From Rhodobacteraceae bacterium UBA6197 (GTDB taxonomy: Bacteria > Pseudomonadota > Alphaproteobacteria > Rhodobacterales > Rhodobacteraceae): a DNA stretch of 64,000 nt. The stretch covers positions 54,843 through 118,842 of the forward strand of contig DISZ01000013.1 in NCBI GenBank assembly GCA_002422085.1, given 5' to 3'. Below, in pieces: positions 52,044 to 61,203 of this stretch; within the stretch, counting starts at the first letter, position 1, and every line of letters begins with the position of its first letter. The notes under the pieces were generated by a model. That model searched no databases. It worked only from the letters and a program-made list of their open reading frames with translations, and had not been told where the DNA came from. The position numbers and the translations under genes are program-made.

Positions 52044-54200
52044 ATGAAACGTGTATCCGTTGATATCGGCGGCACCTTCACCGACTGTTTTGTCGTCTGG
52101 GGTGGCCAATATATTGAAACCAAGGCCCTGACGACGCATCACAATCTGGCGATGGGCTTCAACGAGGCGCTGGGCAAGGCGTGTGACACGCTGGGCCTTG
52201 GGCTTGAGGAGATCCTGGGCAAGGTGGATAGCGTGCGCTATGCCACAACACTGGGCACCAATGCGCTGATCGAACACAAGGGCCCGAAAATCGGCATGCT
52301 GGTGACCGCGGGCTATGAGGCCACCGTGCCGCTGAGCCGGGCGCGCGGCTATGGCGAGGGCCTGGACAACCTGGGTCAGCAAGACATGCCCAACGCCCAA
52401 CGTCCCGATCCGTTGGTCGAGCCACACATGATCTGCGGGGTCCGCGAGCGGCTGGATTTCGAAGGCAAGATGGTGATGCGGCTGGACGAAGAAGACGTGC
52501 GTCGTCAGCTGCGCGAACTGGTCGACCGGGGTGCGCAGATCATCGTCGTCGCATTGGTCAATTCGGTGGTGAACCCCGCGCACGAGCAGCGCATTGAAGA
52601 GATCGTGCTGGAGGAATATCCGACCCATCTGCTGGGCGCGATCCCGGTGATCCTGTCGCATCAGGTGGCGGGCCGCAAAGGCGAATATGTCCGTGCGACC
52701 TCGGCCATTGTCGATGGCTACCTGCACTCGACCATGTATCACGCGCTTTCTGCGCTGGAGCAGAACCTGCGTGCGCATAAATACGAAAAGCCGATGCTGG
52801 TCATTCACAACTCGGGCGGCATGGCACAGCTGAACTCGACCGACGCGCTGCAGACGATCCATTCGGGGCCGGTGTCCGGCATCGGCGCGTCAGAGCATCT
52901 GTCGATGCAGGCGGCGCTGGGCAATGTGGTTGCCACCGACATGGGCGGCACCAGCTACGACATCGGGATCGTCGTCGAAGGCGGCATCAAGCACTATGAT
53001 TTCAACCCGGTCATCGACCGTTGGCTGGTGTCGGTGCCGATGGTCCACCTGGTCACCCTGGGCGCGGGCGGCGGGTCTGTTGCGTCCTATGACCGGATGT
53101 ACAAGACCGTGAAATGTGGACCGGAAAGCGCGGGCTCGGACCCGGGGCCTGCATGCTATGACCGCGGCGGGATGCAACCGACGGTGACCGATGCCGACCT
53201 GCTGCTGGGCTATCTGGACGCAAAGAACTACGCGGGCGGCTCGATTTCGCTGAACCCGCGCCGCGCCAAGGCCGCAGTCGAGGATGCGCTGTGCGACGAG
53301 CTGGACTGCGACGTGATCGAGGCGGCCAAGTTGATCCGCCAGAAGGTCGACGACAACATGGCCAACGGCCTGTTCACGGAACTTCGCGCGCGCGGCTACG
53401 ACCCGAAAGACTTCACCATGCTGGCCTATGGCGGCAACGGTCCGCTGCATTGCTGCGGTATCGCGCAGAACCTGAGCATCGACCAGATCCTCGCACCGCC
53501 GCTGTCCTCGGTCTTTTCGGCGGTGGGGGCGGGCAACATGCACCAGCTGCACATCCATGAGCAATCGCTCTATATGGTGCTTTACGACAGCAACACCCGC
53601 CATATCTTCGACGATTACGACCGTTTCAACGCAATCGTGGCCGAGCTAAAGGAAAAGGGCACGCAGGATCTGCTGCGCCAGGGCGTGCCGCTGGAACAGA
53701 TCAGCCATGATCTGGAACTTGATATGCGCTATGGCAACCAGCTGGTGCAGACTACCGCCGTCATTCCGGCTCACGAAGTGCACGGGCCGGGCGATGTGCT
53801 GGCGATCATTTCGCAATTCTCGACCGACTACGGCAAGCGCTTTGGCGAGGGCAGCCAGGCGCCCGAGGCGGGGATCCGCATCAACACCATCCGTGTGGCG
53901 GCCTATGCAAAGCACGAGACGGTGAAGTTCGAAGATATCAAGCCGCTGCCGAAACCCGAACGCTCTGCACCACCCGCACCCGACAGCCACCGGACCTGTC
54001 ACTTCGTCGGCTTCGACCAGGCTTTTGAAACCCCGGTCTGGGCGCGCAAGGACATCGTGCCGGGCGTCGAGATCGAAGGGCCCGCGATTGTCGCGTCCGA
54101 GGTCACAACCTTTCTTGTGAACCCCGGCTGGACCTATGTCGCGGCGAAACAGGGTGCCTCGTGGTTCTTGCGCAACGAAGCGCCGATCACCCGTCACTGA
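52044..54200 (+). CDS. Ketone carboxylase, HyuA-type subunit 2 (alpha'-like)
   Basis: 718 residues, a second hydantoinase A-type protein with intact SVDIGGTFTDCFVVWG at the start, TDMGGTSYDIGIV around residue 300, GAGGGSVASYD and YGGNGPLHCCG. It is paralogous to the 644-residue subunit but longer at the C-terminus (DUF4387-free). In the acetophenone carboxylase core two different HyuA-type chains pair. GGGGAG stands seven bases before the ATG. A 92-bp gap separates it from the gamma gene. Confidence 0.8.
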   Translation: MKRVSVDIGGTFTDCFVVWGGQYIETKALTTHHNLAMGFNEALGKACDTLGLGLEEILGKVDSVRYATTLGTNALIEHKGPKIGMLVTAGYEATVPLSRARGYGEGLDNLGQQDMPNAQRPDPLVEPHMICGVRERLDFEGKMVMRLDEEDVRRQLRELVDRGAQIIVVALVNSVVNPAHEQRIEEIVLEEYPTHLLGAIPVILSHQVAGRKGEYVRATSAIVDGYLHSTMYHALSALEQNLRAHKYEKPMLVIHNSGGMAQLNSTDALQTIHSGPVSGIGASEHLSMQAALGNVVATDMGGTSYDIGIVVEGGIKHYDFNPVIDRWLVSVPMVHLVTLGAGGGSVASYDRMYKTVKCGPESAGSDPGPACYDRGGMQPTVTDADLLLGYLDAKNYAGGSISLNPRRAKAAVEDALCDELDCDVIEAAKLIRQKVDDNMANGLFTELRARGYDPKDFTMLAYGGNGPLHCCGIAQNLSIDQILAPPLSSVFSAVGAGNMHQLHIHEQSLYMVLYDSNTRHIFDDYDRFNAIVAELKEKGTQDLLRQGVPLEQISHDLELDMRYGNQLVQTTAVIPAHEVHGPGDVLAIISQFSTDYGKRFGEGSQAPEAGIRINTIRVAAYAKHETVKFEDIKPLPKPERSAPPAPDSHRTCHFVGFDQAFETPVWARKDIVPGVEIEGPAIVASEVTTFLVNPGWTYVAAKQGASWFLRNEAPITRH

Positions 54201-54262
54201 ACACAAGGCCCCCCGGCACGAGGAGGTGCGGGGGGCCCGCAACCCGACAGGAGGAGAGTCCC

Positions 54263-56533
54263 ATGAACGATATGTCAACCCGGGCCAAGATGCCCTCGAC
54301 CGAAGAAATCACCCTCATCAAGAAATTCCTTGATGACACCACGCTGTTCCTCGGGCCCGACCCGGAGATCATGCAAAATCACGACCTGATGCCGCGCACC
54401 GATATCGAGGATGCCGCCATCACCACGGTCAGCGACGCACATACCGTCGCCAAGATCCGCGACCGGATTCAGGCGGGCTGCGACGAAGGCTTTGAGATGG
54501 TCGAGCAGATGGGCGCGGCGCCCGGTGCGAAATGGGGCGACGTGATCACCGGCGTCTATTCCGCCAGCGGCGATCTGGCGATCGCCTCGGCGGGCGGCGT
54601 GCTGATCTTTTCTGCGCTGGTTCACCACCCGATCAAGTTCATCATCAAGAACTGGATGAACGACCCGACCGTGGGCGTGAAGGAAGGCGACGGTTTCATT
54701 CACAACGACAGCCGCTATGGAAACGTCCACAACACCGACCAGTCGATGATCCTCCCGATCTTTCACAAGGGTAAACTGGTGTGCTGGGTCGCCTCGACCG
54801 TGCACGAAGGCGAAAACGGCGCGATCGAGCCGGGCGGCATGCCTTCGATGGCCGAAAGCCCGTCTGACGAGGGGCTGAAGATGTCACCCTTCAAGGTGGT
54901 CGAGAACTATCAAATCAAGCGCGACATCCTGACCTTCCTGCAAAATTCGGTCCGCGAGCCGAAGTTGCAATATGAAGACATGAAGGTGAAGCTGTTTGCC
55001 TGCCTGCGCATCAAGCAGCGGATCGAGGAAACGCTGAACACCGACGGCCCCGAGGCGCTGGTGGCAACCTTGCGGCTGACGATGGAAAACGTGCGCGCCG
55101 AGGTGAAACGCCGGATTTCCGAATGGCCCGACATGACCGTGCGCACCTATATCATCCAGGACTCGACCCTGCGCGAGAACTGCGTGGTCAAGATCAACTG
55201 CAAGCTGACCAAAATCGGCGACCGGCTGATTTTCGACTTTCGTGGGTCTTCCCCTGAGTTCACCAACCGCGCTACCAACACCATCGTCGCGGGGCTGAAG
55301 GGCATGCTGGCGCAGGTCTTCTTGTGCTATGTCTGGCCCGATCTTCCGCGCGGTCAGGCAGCGTTTGCGCCGATCGAGGTGATCACCGATCCACATTCGA
55401 TCGTGAACTGTTCGTATGACGCGCCGAACTCGCAATCGCTGATGTCGATCTTCACCGGCTTCACGGCGGGCCAGCATGCGGTGGCAAAGTTTCTTTATTC
55501 CTGCCCCGAAAAGTTCACCAAGGTCCATGCGCCGACCTTCAACATGATCAACACGTTCATCTGGGGGGGCGTCAGCCAGCATGGCGAGACGCTGGGCAAC
55601 CTGTGCGCCGACCTGAATGGCATGGGCGCGGGTGCCACCGTCAACCGCGATGGGGAACACGCCCTGGCGCCGGTGTTCGCCACCATGGCTGACATTGGCG
55701 AACAAGAGCTGAACGAGGAAGAAGTGCCATTCCTGCAGCTGGTATCGAAGAAAATGACCCGTGACGCGATTGCGCCGGGCAAATACCGTGGCGGTCAGGG
55801 CTACACGATGATGGTCGCCACCAAGGACAGCGAACAGTGGGGCTTCATGACCACGGCGCAGGGCGCCAAGATCCCGCCGCTGCAAGGTCTGTTTGGCGGC
55901 TATGCCTGCGGCACTTATCCGCTGTGCAAGGTCAAGGATGTCGATGTCTATGACGTGCTGATGAACGAACCCGAGCGCTTCCGCCACTCGATTGAAGATC
56001 TGATGAACGAGCAACCTTTTGACGAGGCAAGCTATTCGACCCATCACATGGGCATGGGTTTCGAGATCTCGAAACGCGGCGAATTGTTCATGATTTCGCA
56101 GGGCGCAGGCGCGGGCTATGGCGATCTGCTGGAACGCGATCCGGGCGATGTGATCAAGGACATCGAAGAGGGGCTGATTTCGCCCGGCGTCGCCGCACGG
56201 CTTTACAAGGTGGTGTTCGATGCGAAAACGCTTGCCATCGACTTCGACGCGACCGAGGCGGCGCGCGCCGAGGAACGTCAGGCGCGGATTGCACGCTCGA
56301 CGCCCTATGCCGAGTTCATCAAAGGCTGGAACAAGCCCAAACCCCCGGCGCATCTGCAATATTTCGGGTGCTGGGGCGATGATACCGGCACGCTCTACAT
56401 GGGCTCGCCCGAGATCACGCGCCGGGGCGATCAGCCGCGTCCGAACTACATGACCCACCCCAAAGACGTGCGCATTGCAGAGCTGGAAGCCCGCCTGATC
56501 GCCGCCGGTGCCATGGGAGACGAGAAGAAATGA
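54263..56533 (+). CDS. Ketone carboxylase, HyuB-type subunit (beta-like)
   Basis: 756 residues of the hydantoinase B/acetone-carboxylase alpha family. Recognisable stretches are FDFRGSSPEFTNRATNT, GGVSQHGETLGNLCAD, GKYRGGQGYTMMVA and, near the end, YFGCWGDDTGTLYMG. Family members carry the ketone-carboxylating metal site. The ATG at 54263 follows GGAGGAGAG; upstream in-frame codons overlap the previous gene's end. It overlaps the next gene by four bases. Confidence 0.82.
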   Translation: MNDMSTRAKMPSTEEITLIKKFLDDTTLFLGPDPEIMQNHDLMPRTDIEDAAITTVSDAHTVAKIRDRIQAGCDEGFEMVEQMGAAPGAKWGDVITGVYSASGDLAIASAGGVLIFSALVHHPIKFIIKNWMNDPTVGVKEGDGFIHNDSRYGNVHNTDQSMILPIFHKGKLVCWVASTVHEGENGAIEPGGMPSMAESPSDEGLKMSPFKVVENYQIKRDILTFLQNSVREPKLQYEDMKVKLFACLRIKQRIEETLNTDGPEALVATLRLTMENVRAEVKRRISEWPDMTVRTYIIQDSTLRENCVVKINCKLTKIGDRLIFDFRGSSPEFTNRATNTIVAGLKGMLAQVFLCYVWPDLPRGQAAFAPIEVITDPHSIVNCSYDAPNSQSLMSIFTGFTAGQHAVAKFLYSCPEKFTKVHAPTFNMINTFIWGGVSQHGETLGNLCADLNGMGAGATVNRDGEHALAPVFATMADIGEQELNEEEVPFLQLVSKKMTRDAIAPGKYRGGQGYTMMVATKDSEQWGFMTTAQGAKIPPLQGLFGGYACGTYPLCKVKDVDVYDVLMNEPERFRHSIEDLMNEQPFDEASYSTHHMGMGFEISKRGELFMISQGAGAGYGDLLERDPGDVIKDIEEGLISPGVAARLYKVVFDAKTLAIDFDATEAARAEERQARIARSTPYAEFIKGWNKPKPPAHLQYFGCWGDDTGTLYMGSPEITRRGDQPRPNYMTHPKDVRIAELEARLIAAGAMGDEKK

Positions 56534-57351
56534 GCAAAAGTCTCGCAGAAGATCTGCCCGGTGGGTCGGGCACGAAGGCGCTGCGGGTCTGGTTGAAGTC
56601 GTCGGGCTATGCCCGGCGGCTTCTGCTGGGCGCGGATGGCGATCCTTGGGCGGAGGGCGCGGCGAAGTATCTGTCGTTCTTTGGTCAGGCGCGGGGGCTC
56701 TTGCGTGCCGATGTGGCGGTGGTCGATCTGGGCGATATGTTCCGGTCGTGGATCGCGCGCCACCCTGCGTTGATCGTTGAAATGGACGCCAAGAAGCGTG
56801 CCACCTACCCGCTGCGCCGGATGCTGGAACACGACGGCCCGCGGCGCTTGCTTGATGAGGTGGCCGAGGCGGTTGGTGCCAATCTGCAAGGCCAGATCCC
56901 GATGGTTCTGGCAATGCCCGCGCCGGGCGCATGGCTGGCCGAGGCGCAGCTGATGGCGGGGCGCGCGGCGGAGGTTGACGCTGACGCGGTCGAGGATGCG
57001 GCGATGTACATGGCCGATTTCCTTCGCTGCGTTTCGGGCCGTGCGGTCGGTGGGTTGCTGCTGGAAGAGGGGGATGCGCCGGGCCCTGCGGATCGCTACA
57101 CGCCCGTGCTCAATGCCGCCAAACATTACCGATGGGCAGTGGTGGGGCGCGACGTGGCACCCGAAGGCGCGCGTCTGTTCGACGCGGTGATCGGGTCTGA
57201 TCCGGGCGCACAGGGACGCGACGTCGGGGGTGTGCTGTTCGGGGCGGGCGATCTGCCCGCGTTGGGGGCTGGGCAATTCTACTTCGCCGAAATCCCGGTG
57301 GACCATCCGCCCGAGGCGGTGTTGGACGCGCTGGCGCGGCTGCGTGGCTGA
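56530..57351 (+). CDS. Ketone carboxylase fifth subunit (epsilon-like)
   Basis: 273 residues, coupled to the beta gene by ATGA. It has no motif I can name except MVLAMPAPGAWL and DAAMYMADFLR. In the five-gene acetophenone-carboxylase operon the last gene codes for a subunit of about 34 kDa that is needed for activity but binds the core loosely. Position, size and coupling point to that role. Acetone carboxylases lack this subunit. Confidence 0.65.
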   Translation: MSKSLAEDLPGGSGTKALRVWLKSSGYARRLLLGADGDPWAEGAAKYLSFFGQARGLLRADVAVVDLGDMFRSWIARHPALIVEMDAKKRATYPLRRMLEHDGPRRLLDEVAEAVGANLQGQIPMVLAMPAPGAWLAEAQLMAGRAAEVDADAVEDAAMYMADFLRCVSGRAVGGLLLEEGDAPGPADRYTPVLNAAKHYRWAVVGRDVAPEGARLFDAVIGSDPGAQGRDVGGVLFGAGDLPALGAGQFYFAEIPVDHPPEAVLDALARLRG

Positions 57352-57420
57352 CCGATCTGGCCCCCCGCTGGGCCCGGCCACGGCCCAAAGCCCCTCTTTC
57401 CCTGTCCGGCCCCGCGTTCA

Positions 57421-57452
57421 AAACGGCGCCCCAATCCCCCGGGGCGCCGTTT
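57421..57452. terminator. Bidirectional terminator between carboxylase operon and regulator
   Basis: AAACGGCGCCCC (57421-57432) and GGGGCGCCGTTT (57441-57452) form a perfect 12-bp stem with A and T ends, so it can terminate both strands. It lies between the convergent epsilon-like gene and the activator gene. Confidence 0.85.
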
Positions 57453-57464
57453 AGGGTTGGGGTG

Positions 57465-59471
57465 TCAGCTTTGCGCAGTGCGCAGGATTGCCACGCTTTC
57501 CTTCAAGCCGAACCGTTCCAGTTTGACGTAAAGCGTGCTTTTGGCGATGCCCAGATCGCGCGCAACCGAGGTTAGATTGCCCTGATGCGCCCGGATCGCG
57601 CGCATGATTGCCTCGCGCTCGGCCATTTCCAGCGGACTGACCGCGCCGCATTCGGCGGGCAGGGCCTCCGGGGCAAAGACATGCGGCGCGCACAGGTCCA
57701 GCGGCAGATGCTCTTCCCCCAGCACATCGCCGTCGCAGATCAGCAGGCTGCTTTCGAGCACGTTGCGCAGTTCTCGAATATTGCCCGGCCAGTCATGGCG
57801 TTCGAGCGCAGTATGCATGTCAGCCCCGATCTGCGGCGCCGGGCGGCCATAGCGCGCGGCGATCTGGTGCAGCAGATAGTCGGCCAACGGCGCGATATCG
57901 GCGCGCCGGTCACGCAACGCAGGCAGCGACAGCGAAGTCACCGCGATGCGGTAATACAGATCCATGCGGAAACGGCCTGCCTGCACCTCGGATTTCAGGT
58001 CGCGATTGGTCGCGGCGATCAGCCGGATCTGCACCTTGCGGGGGTGGTTTTCGCCGATCCGGTAGACCTCGCCCGCCTCCAGAACGCGCAGCAGATACGG
58101 CTGAAGATCCAGCGGCATCTCGCCAATTTCATCCAGAAACAGTGTGCCGCCATCCGCCGCCTCGATCTTGCCGATCATGCCGCCGCGCTTGGCGCCGGTA
58201 AACGCGCCCTCGGCGTAGCCGAACAGTTCCGAGGTCAGCAATTCGCGCGAAAACCCGCCGCAATTGACCACGACGAAGGGGCCTTTGTGATGCGGACCCA
58301 TTTCGTGGAACGCATGCGCGAAAGCATCCTTGCCAACGCCGGTTTCACCCAGCAGCAACACCGGCGCCGTGCTTTTGGCCAGCTGCCGTGCGCGGCGTTG
58401 CGCCAGCAAATAGTTCGGGGCGTCCCCGATCAGGCGACCGAAGGCGTCGGCGGGCGCCGGGGGAACGGGGTGGACCTCGTGAAAACAGGTGCGGCGCACC
58501 AGCGCGCTTTGATCCGGCAGCACCAGGATCGAGCCCAGCCGCTCGCCATCGGCCTGCACCGGCTCGATCCAGTCCTGATCGACCCAGGTCGGTATCTTTT
58601 CGGGGGCCAGCTTGCCCTCGGACCAAGGCAGCGTCAGGTCGCGGATCGTCGGCGTGGAATCGTTGCGTGTCTTGGCCAGCCGGGTCATCAGATCGGCGGC
58701 CCGGTCATTGGCCTTGACCGCGCGACCATGCCGGTCGAACACGATCAGCCCGTCGCGCCCGGCTTTGCTGAGCCGTTCGAGATAGTGATCCAGCAGCCGA
58801 TAGCGCAGTTTCATCTCGTGCCGCGCCAGCCGGTTCTCGATCCGTCCCGCCGCCGCCACCGCCAAGCCCAGCGTGTGGCGGCTGTAGCTGTCGTTCAGGC
58901 CGGAAATGTCAATCGCGCCCAGGATCGCCTGACTCATCGGGTCGCGGATCACACTGGCCGCACACGACCAGCGTTTGATCCCCGAACAGTAATGCTCCGA
59001 GGAGTGGATCTGGATCGGCTGGCAGATTTCCAGCGCGGTGCCGATGGCATTGGTGCCGCAGCTTGCCTCGCTCCAGTTTGAGCCGGGCATCAAGTGGATC
59101 TTCTCGGTCGGGTCGCGCAAGCAAGTGTCGCCCGCCACCGTCAGCACCACGCCGGCCGCATCGGTCAACACCATCACCGTGCCAGTCTCCGACAGGAAAT
59201 CCCGTGCCGATTCCATAACCGTGGTGCTGGCCTCGACCAGATCGGCGCTGCTGGCCATCAGCCCGTGCAGCGCGTCTCCCGGCATCGGCGGAGGGGCCTG
59301 ATCGCGCCTCGGGTCGACTGCGCCATGGCACCGCCGCCAGGAATCGTCGATCAACCGGCGCAGCGCGTCCGAACCCGGCTCACCCCCAGCCATGAACCGT
59401 TCCCACGATGTCATCACCTGGCTGTCATTTTCGGGGCGCGAAAATGTCTGTCGCAGAGCGGTTCCCGGCAT
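57465..59471 (-). CDS. AcoR/AcxR-type sigma54-dependent transcriptional activator
   Basis: 668 residues. A GAF-type sensory region (about 50-210: CGTNAIGTALE, HYCSGIKRWSC) is followed by an AAA+ domain (about 335-560) with Walker A LGETGVGKDAFA, GAFTGA (the sigma54 contact loop, in YAEGAFTGAKRGG), FLDEIGEM and NIRELRNV, and a C-terminal Fis-type helix-turn-helix (about 625-665: VARDLGIAKSTLYVKLERF). AcxR/AcoR proteins sense small ketones or acetoin and switch on the catabolic operon. GGAGGAAA precedes the ATG at 59471. It converges with the carboxylase operon and is divergent from the GTPase gene. Confidence 0.9.
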   Translation of the reverse strand: MPGTALRQTFSRPENDSQVMTSWERFMAGGEPGSDALRRLIDDSWRRCHGAVDPRRDQAPPPMPGDALHGLMASSADLVEASTTVMESARDFLSETGTVMVLTDAAGVVLTVAGDTCLRDPTEKIHLMPGSNWSEASCGTNAIGTALEICQPIQIHSSEHYCSGIKRWSCAASVIRDPMSQAILGAIDISGLNDSYSRHTLGLAVAAAGRIENRLARHEMKLRYRLLDHYLERLSKAGRDGLIVFDRHGRAVKANDRAADLMTRLAKTRNDSTPTIRDLTLPWSEGKLAPEKIPTWVDQDWIEPVQADGERLGSILVLPDQSALVRRTCFHEVHPVPPAPADAFGRLIGDAPNYLLAQRRARQLAKSTAPVLLLGETGVGKDAFAHAFHEMGPHHKGPFVVVNCGGFSRELLTSELFGYAEGAFTGAKRGGMIGKIEAADGGTLFLDEIGEMPLDLQPYLLRVLEAGEVYRIGENHPRKVQIRLIAATNRDLKSEVQAGRFRMDLYYRIAVTSLSLPALRDRRADIAPLADYLLHQIAARYGRPAPQIGADMHTALERHDWPGNIRELRNVLESSLLICDGDVLGEEHLPLDLCAPHVFAPEALPAECGAVSPLEMAEREAIMRAIRAHQGNLTSVARDLGIAKSTLYVKLERFGLKESVAILRTAQS

Positions 59472-59788
59472 TGCAGATTTCCTCCTGTTGTGGCGTGCCG
59501 CGTGGGCTTTGTCCGGCGGCCGCCCCCTCCCCATGGCGCGTGGCTCCACCAGTTCCGAATACGACTACAGCCGCATCAACGCCGTTCTTATTCTGTGCGC
59601 AGTTTATCATCCTTTGGACGTTCAACCATAACTAATGCGTGTTCGTTCAATCCAGCGCCTGCGCGCGCGGGCGGGGCGGCAGCTTTGCGGGGGTGAAAGT
59701 CACCGTGCGACAGGGCGCCCCGCCGCGGGCCCGCGCGCGCCTGTGCCGCCTGTCGCCGGGCAGGTACCATCCGCCAGCCGTTTGGCGG
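59472..59788. other. Divergent gap, left part
   Basis: This holds the promoter of the leftward activator and GC-rich spacer sequence. No gene is seen; open frames on both strands lack sites. Confidence 0.5.
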
Positions 59789-59841
59789 GCGTCCGGGTAT
59801 CGAACGCTTGTCGCGGGGGGCTGCGTCCGGAAATCGAACGC
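59789..59841. promoter_or_regulatory. Two activator-binding (UAS) sites upstream of the GTPase gene
   Basis: GCGTCCG-GGTAT-CGAACGC (59789-59807) and GCGTCCG-GAAAT-CGAACGC (59823-59841) are near-perfect dyads, 34 bp apart. A related site lies in front of the carboxylase operon (49350-49368). They end 63 bp before the -24 element at 59905. Confidence 0.72.
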
Positions 59842-59903
59842 TTCGGGTGAGTCAGATTTCCGCAACGTAAGCCAACCCCTTGTTTGGCATGGAAACGGGG
59901 TTT

Positions 59904-59923
59904 GGGAACGAAACCTGCTTCTC
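59904..59923 (+). promoter_or_regulatory. Sigma54 promoter of the GTPase gene
   Basis: GG at 59905-59906 and GC at 59917-59918 are 10 bases apart, with AACG after GG. Bases 59914-59923 (CCTGCTTCTC) are identical to 49476-49485 at the carboxylase promoter. The start would be near 59930, 22 bp from the ATG. The -12 part CCTGCT differs from the common TTGCA/T. Confidence 0.7.
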
Positions 59924-59951
59924 TGCCCTACATGCAGAGGAGGAGACAGCG

Positions 59952-61193
59952 ATGACATTTCCCGAAAATCTCGCGGTTCTGGCCGACCCCGTGGTGCCGG
60001 GGCGGGTGCCGGTCACCCTGTTGACCGGGTTTCTGGGCGCCGGAAAAACCACCCTTCTGAACCGGCTGATGCCGGCGCCAGAAATGGCGACGGCGGCTGT
60101 CTTCATCAATGAATTTGGCGAAATCGGCGTAGATCACCACTTGGTCGAGCGAATCGATGACGCTTTGGTCATCCTTGATTCGGGGTGCCTGTGCTGCACC
60201 GTTCAGGGCGATCTGATTGCCGAGTTGAAGCGCCTTCACGACCGCATGGCGCGGCGCGAAATCCCGCCGGTGTCGCGGGTGGTGATCGAAACCACGGGGC
60301 TCGCCGATCCGATGCCGGTGGTGCGCGCCCTGATGGAAGATCGTTTCGTCTCGGCACGGTTCCGCTGCGAGGGGATCGTGACCGTCGTCGATGCCGAACA
60401 CGGCACCGGACATCTGGCGCGCAACCGCGAGGCGCGTCTGCAGGTCAGCATGGCCGACCGCATCGTGATGTCGAAAACGGATCTGGCCGACCGCGCGACG
60501 CGGCACGCGCTGGACCGGCGGCTGACTGAATTGAACCCCGCCGCGCCGCGGCTGACCGCGGCAGAGGCCGGGCGTTCGGCCGGGCTTCTGTTCGGGGGCG
60601 GGATCTATGCACCCGAGGCCACGCCGCAGGATCTGGGCGGCTGGCTGGGCAGAGAGGCCGGGATCAACTGGTCCTCCCCGGTGCCCGAAGTGCCCCTGCG
60701 CACCGCAGGTGATGCCCATAGCGGGCGGGTGCGCAGTTTTTCGGTGCGGCTGCCTGCGCCGGTGGCGTGGCGCGGTTTCGCGCTGCGAATTGGCGAGGTG
60801 TTGGACTGCTGGCAGGACAAGATCTTGCGGCTCAAGGGGATTGTGGCCGTGCAGGGGATCGCCGCGCCCACCGCCATTCAATGCGTGCAGGCCACCGCCT
60901 ATGCTCCGGTGCGTCTGTCACGTTGGCCCGACAGCGGCGTGATTTCGGCGGGGCAGGGCGCCGTCGTGGTGATCGGCGAGGATCTGACCGCGGCGGACGA
61001 GGCGGCGATCCGGGCACTGTTGGGTGATCTGCCCGCCGATGCGTTGGCCCTGCGTCGCGCCGCGGCGCTGCCGGGGCTGGCTACGCGCAACTGGTTCAAC
61101 GAACGGATGCCGTTGGCCGCGCGCCCGGGGCTGGTGTCGGACGCGTTCTTGATCCAGCCGCGGTTCTTGCGCGACGCGGGTCGGCGTCTTTGA
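59952..61193 (+). CDS. CobW/COG0523-family GTPase (probable metallochaperone)
   Basis: 413 residues: P-loop TGFLGAGKTT (25-34), the metal-binding GCLCC (Cys79, Cys81, Cys82), MSKTDL for guanine recognition near residue 175, and a C-terminal CobW_C domain from about 255. COG0523 proteins deliver metals such as zinc to enzymes. The gene is under its own sigma54 promoter with the same sites as the carboxylase operon, so delivery of metal to the carboxylase is a reasonable inference. The ATG at 59952 follows GGAGGAGACAGCG. Confidence 0.85.
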   Translation: MTFPENLAVLADPVVPGRVPVTLLTGFLGAGKTTLLNRLMPAPEMATAAVFINEFGEIGVDHHLVERIDDALVILDSGCLCCTVQGDLIAELKRLHDRMARREIPPVSRVVIETTGLADPMPVVRALMEDRFVSARFRCEGIVTVVDAEHGTGHLARNREARLQVSMADRIVMSKTDLADRATRHALDRRLTELNPAAPRLTAAEAGRSAGLLFGGGIYAPEATPQDLGGWLGREAGINWSSPVPEVPLRTAGDAHSGRVRSFSVRLPAPVAWRGFALRIGEVLDCWQDKILRLKGIVAVQGIAAPTAIQCVQATAYAPVRLSRWPDSGVISAGQGAVVVIGEDLTAADEAAIRALLGDLPADALALRRAAALPGLATRNWFNERMPLAARPGLVSDAFLIQPRFLRDAGRRL

Positions 61194-61203
61194 GCGGGGG
61201 CAG

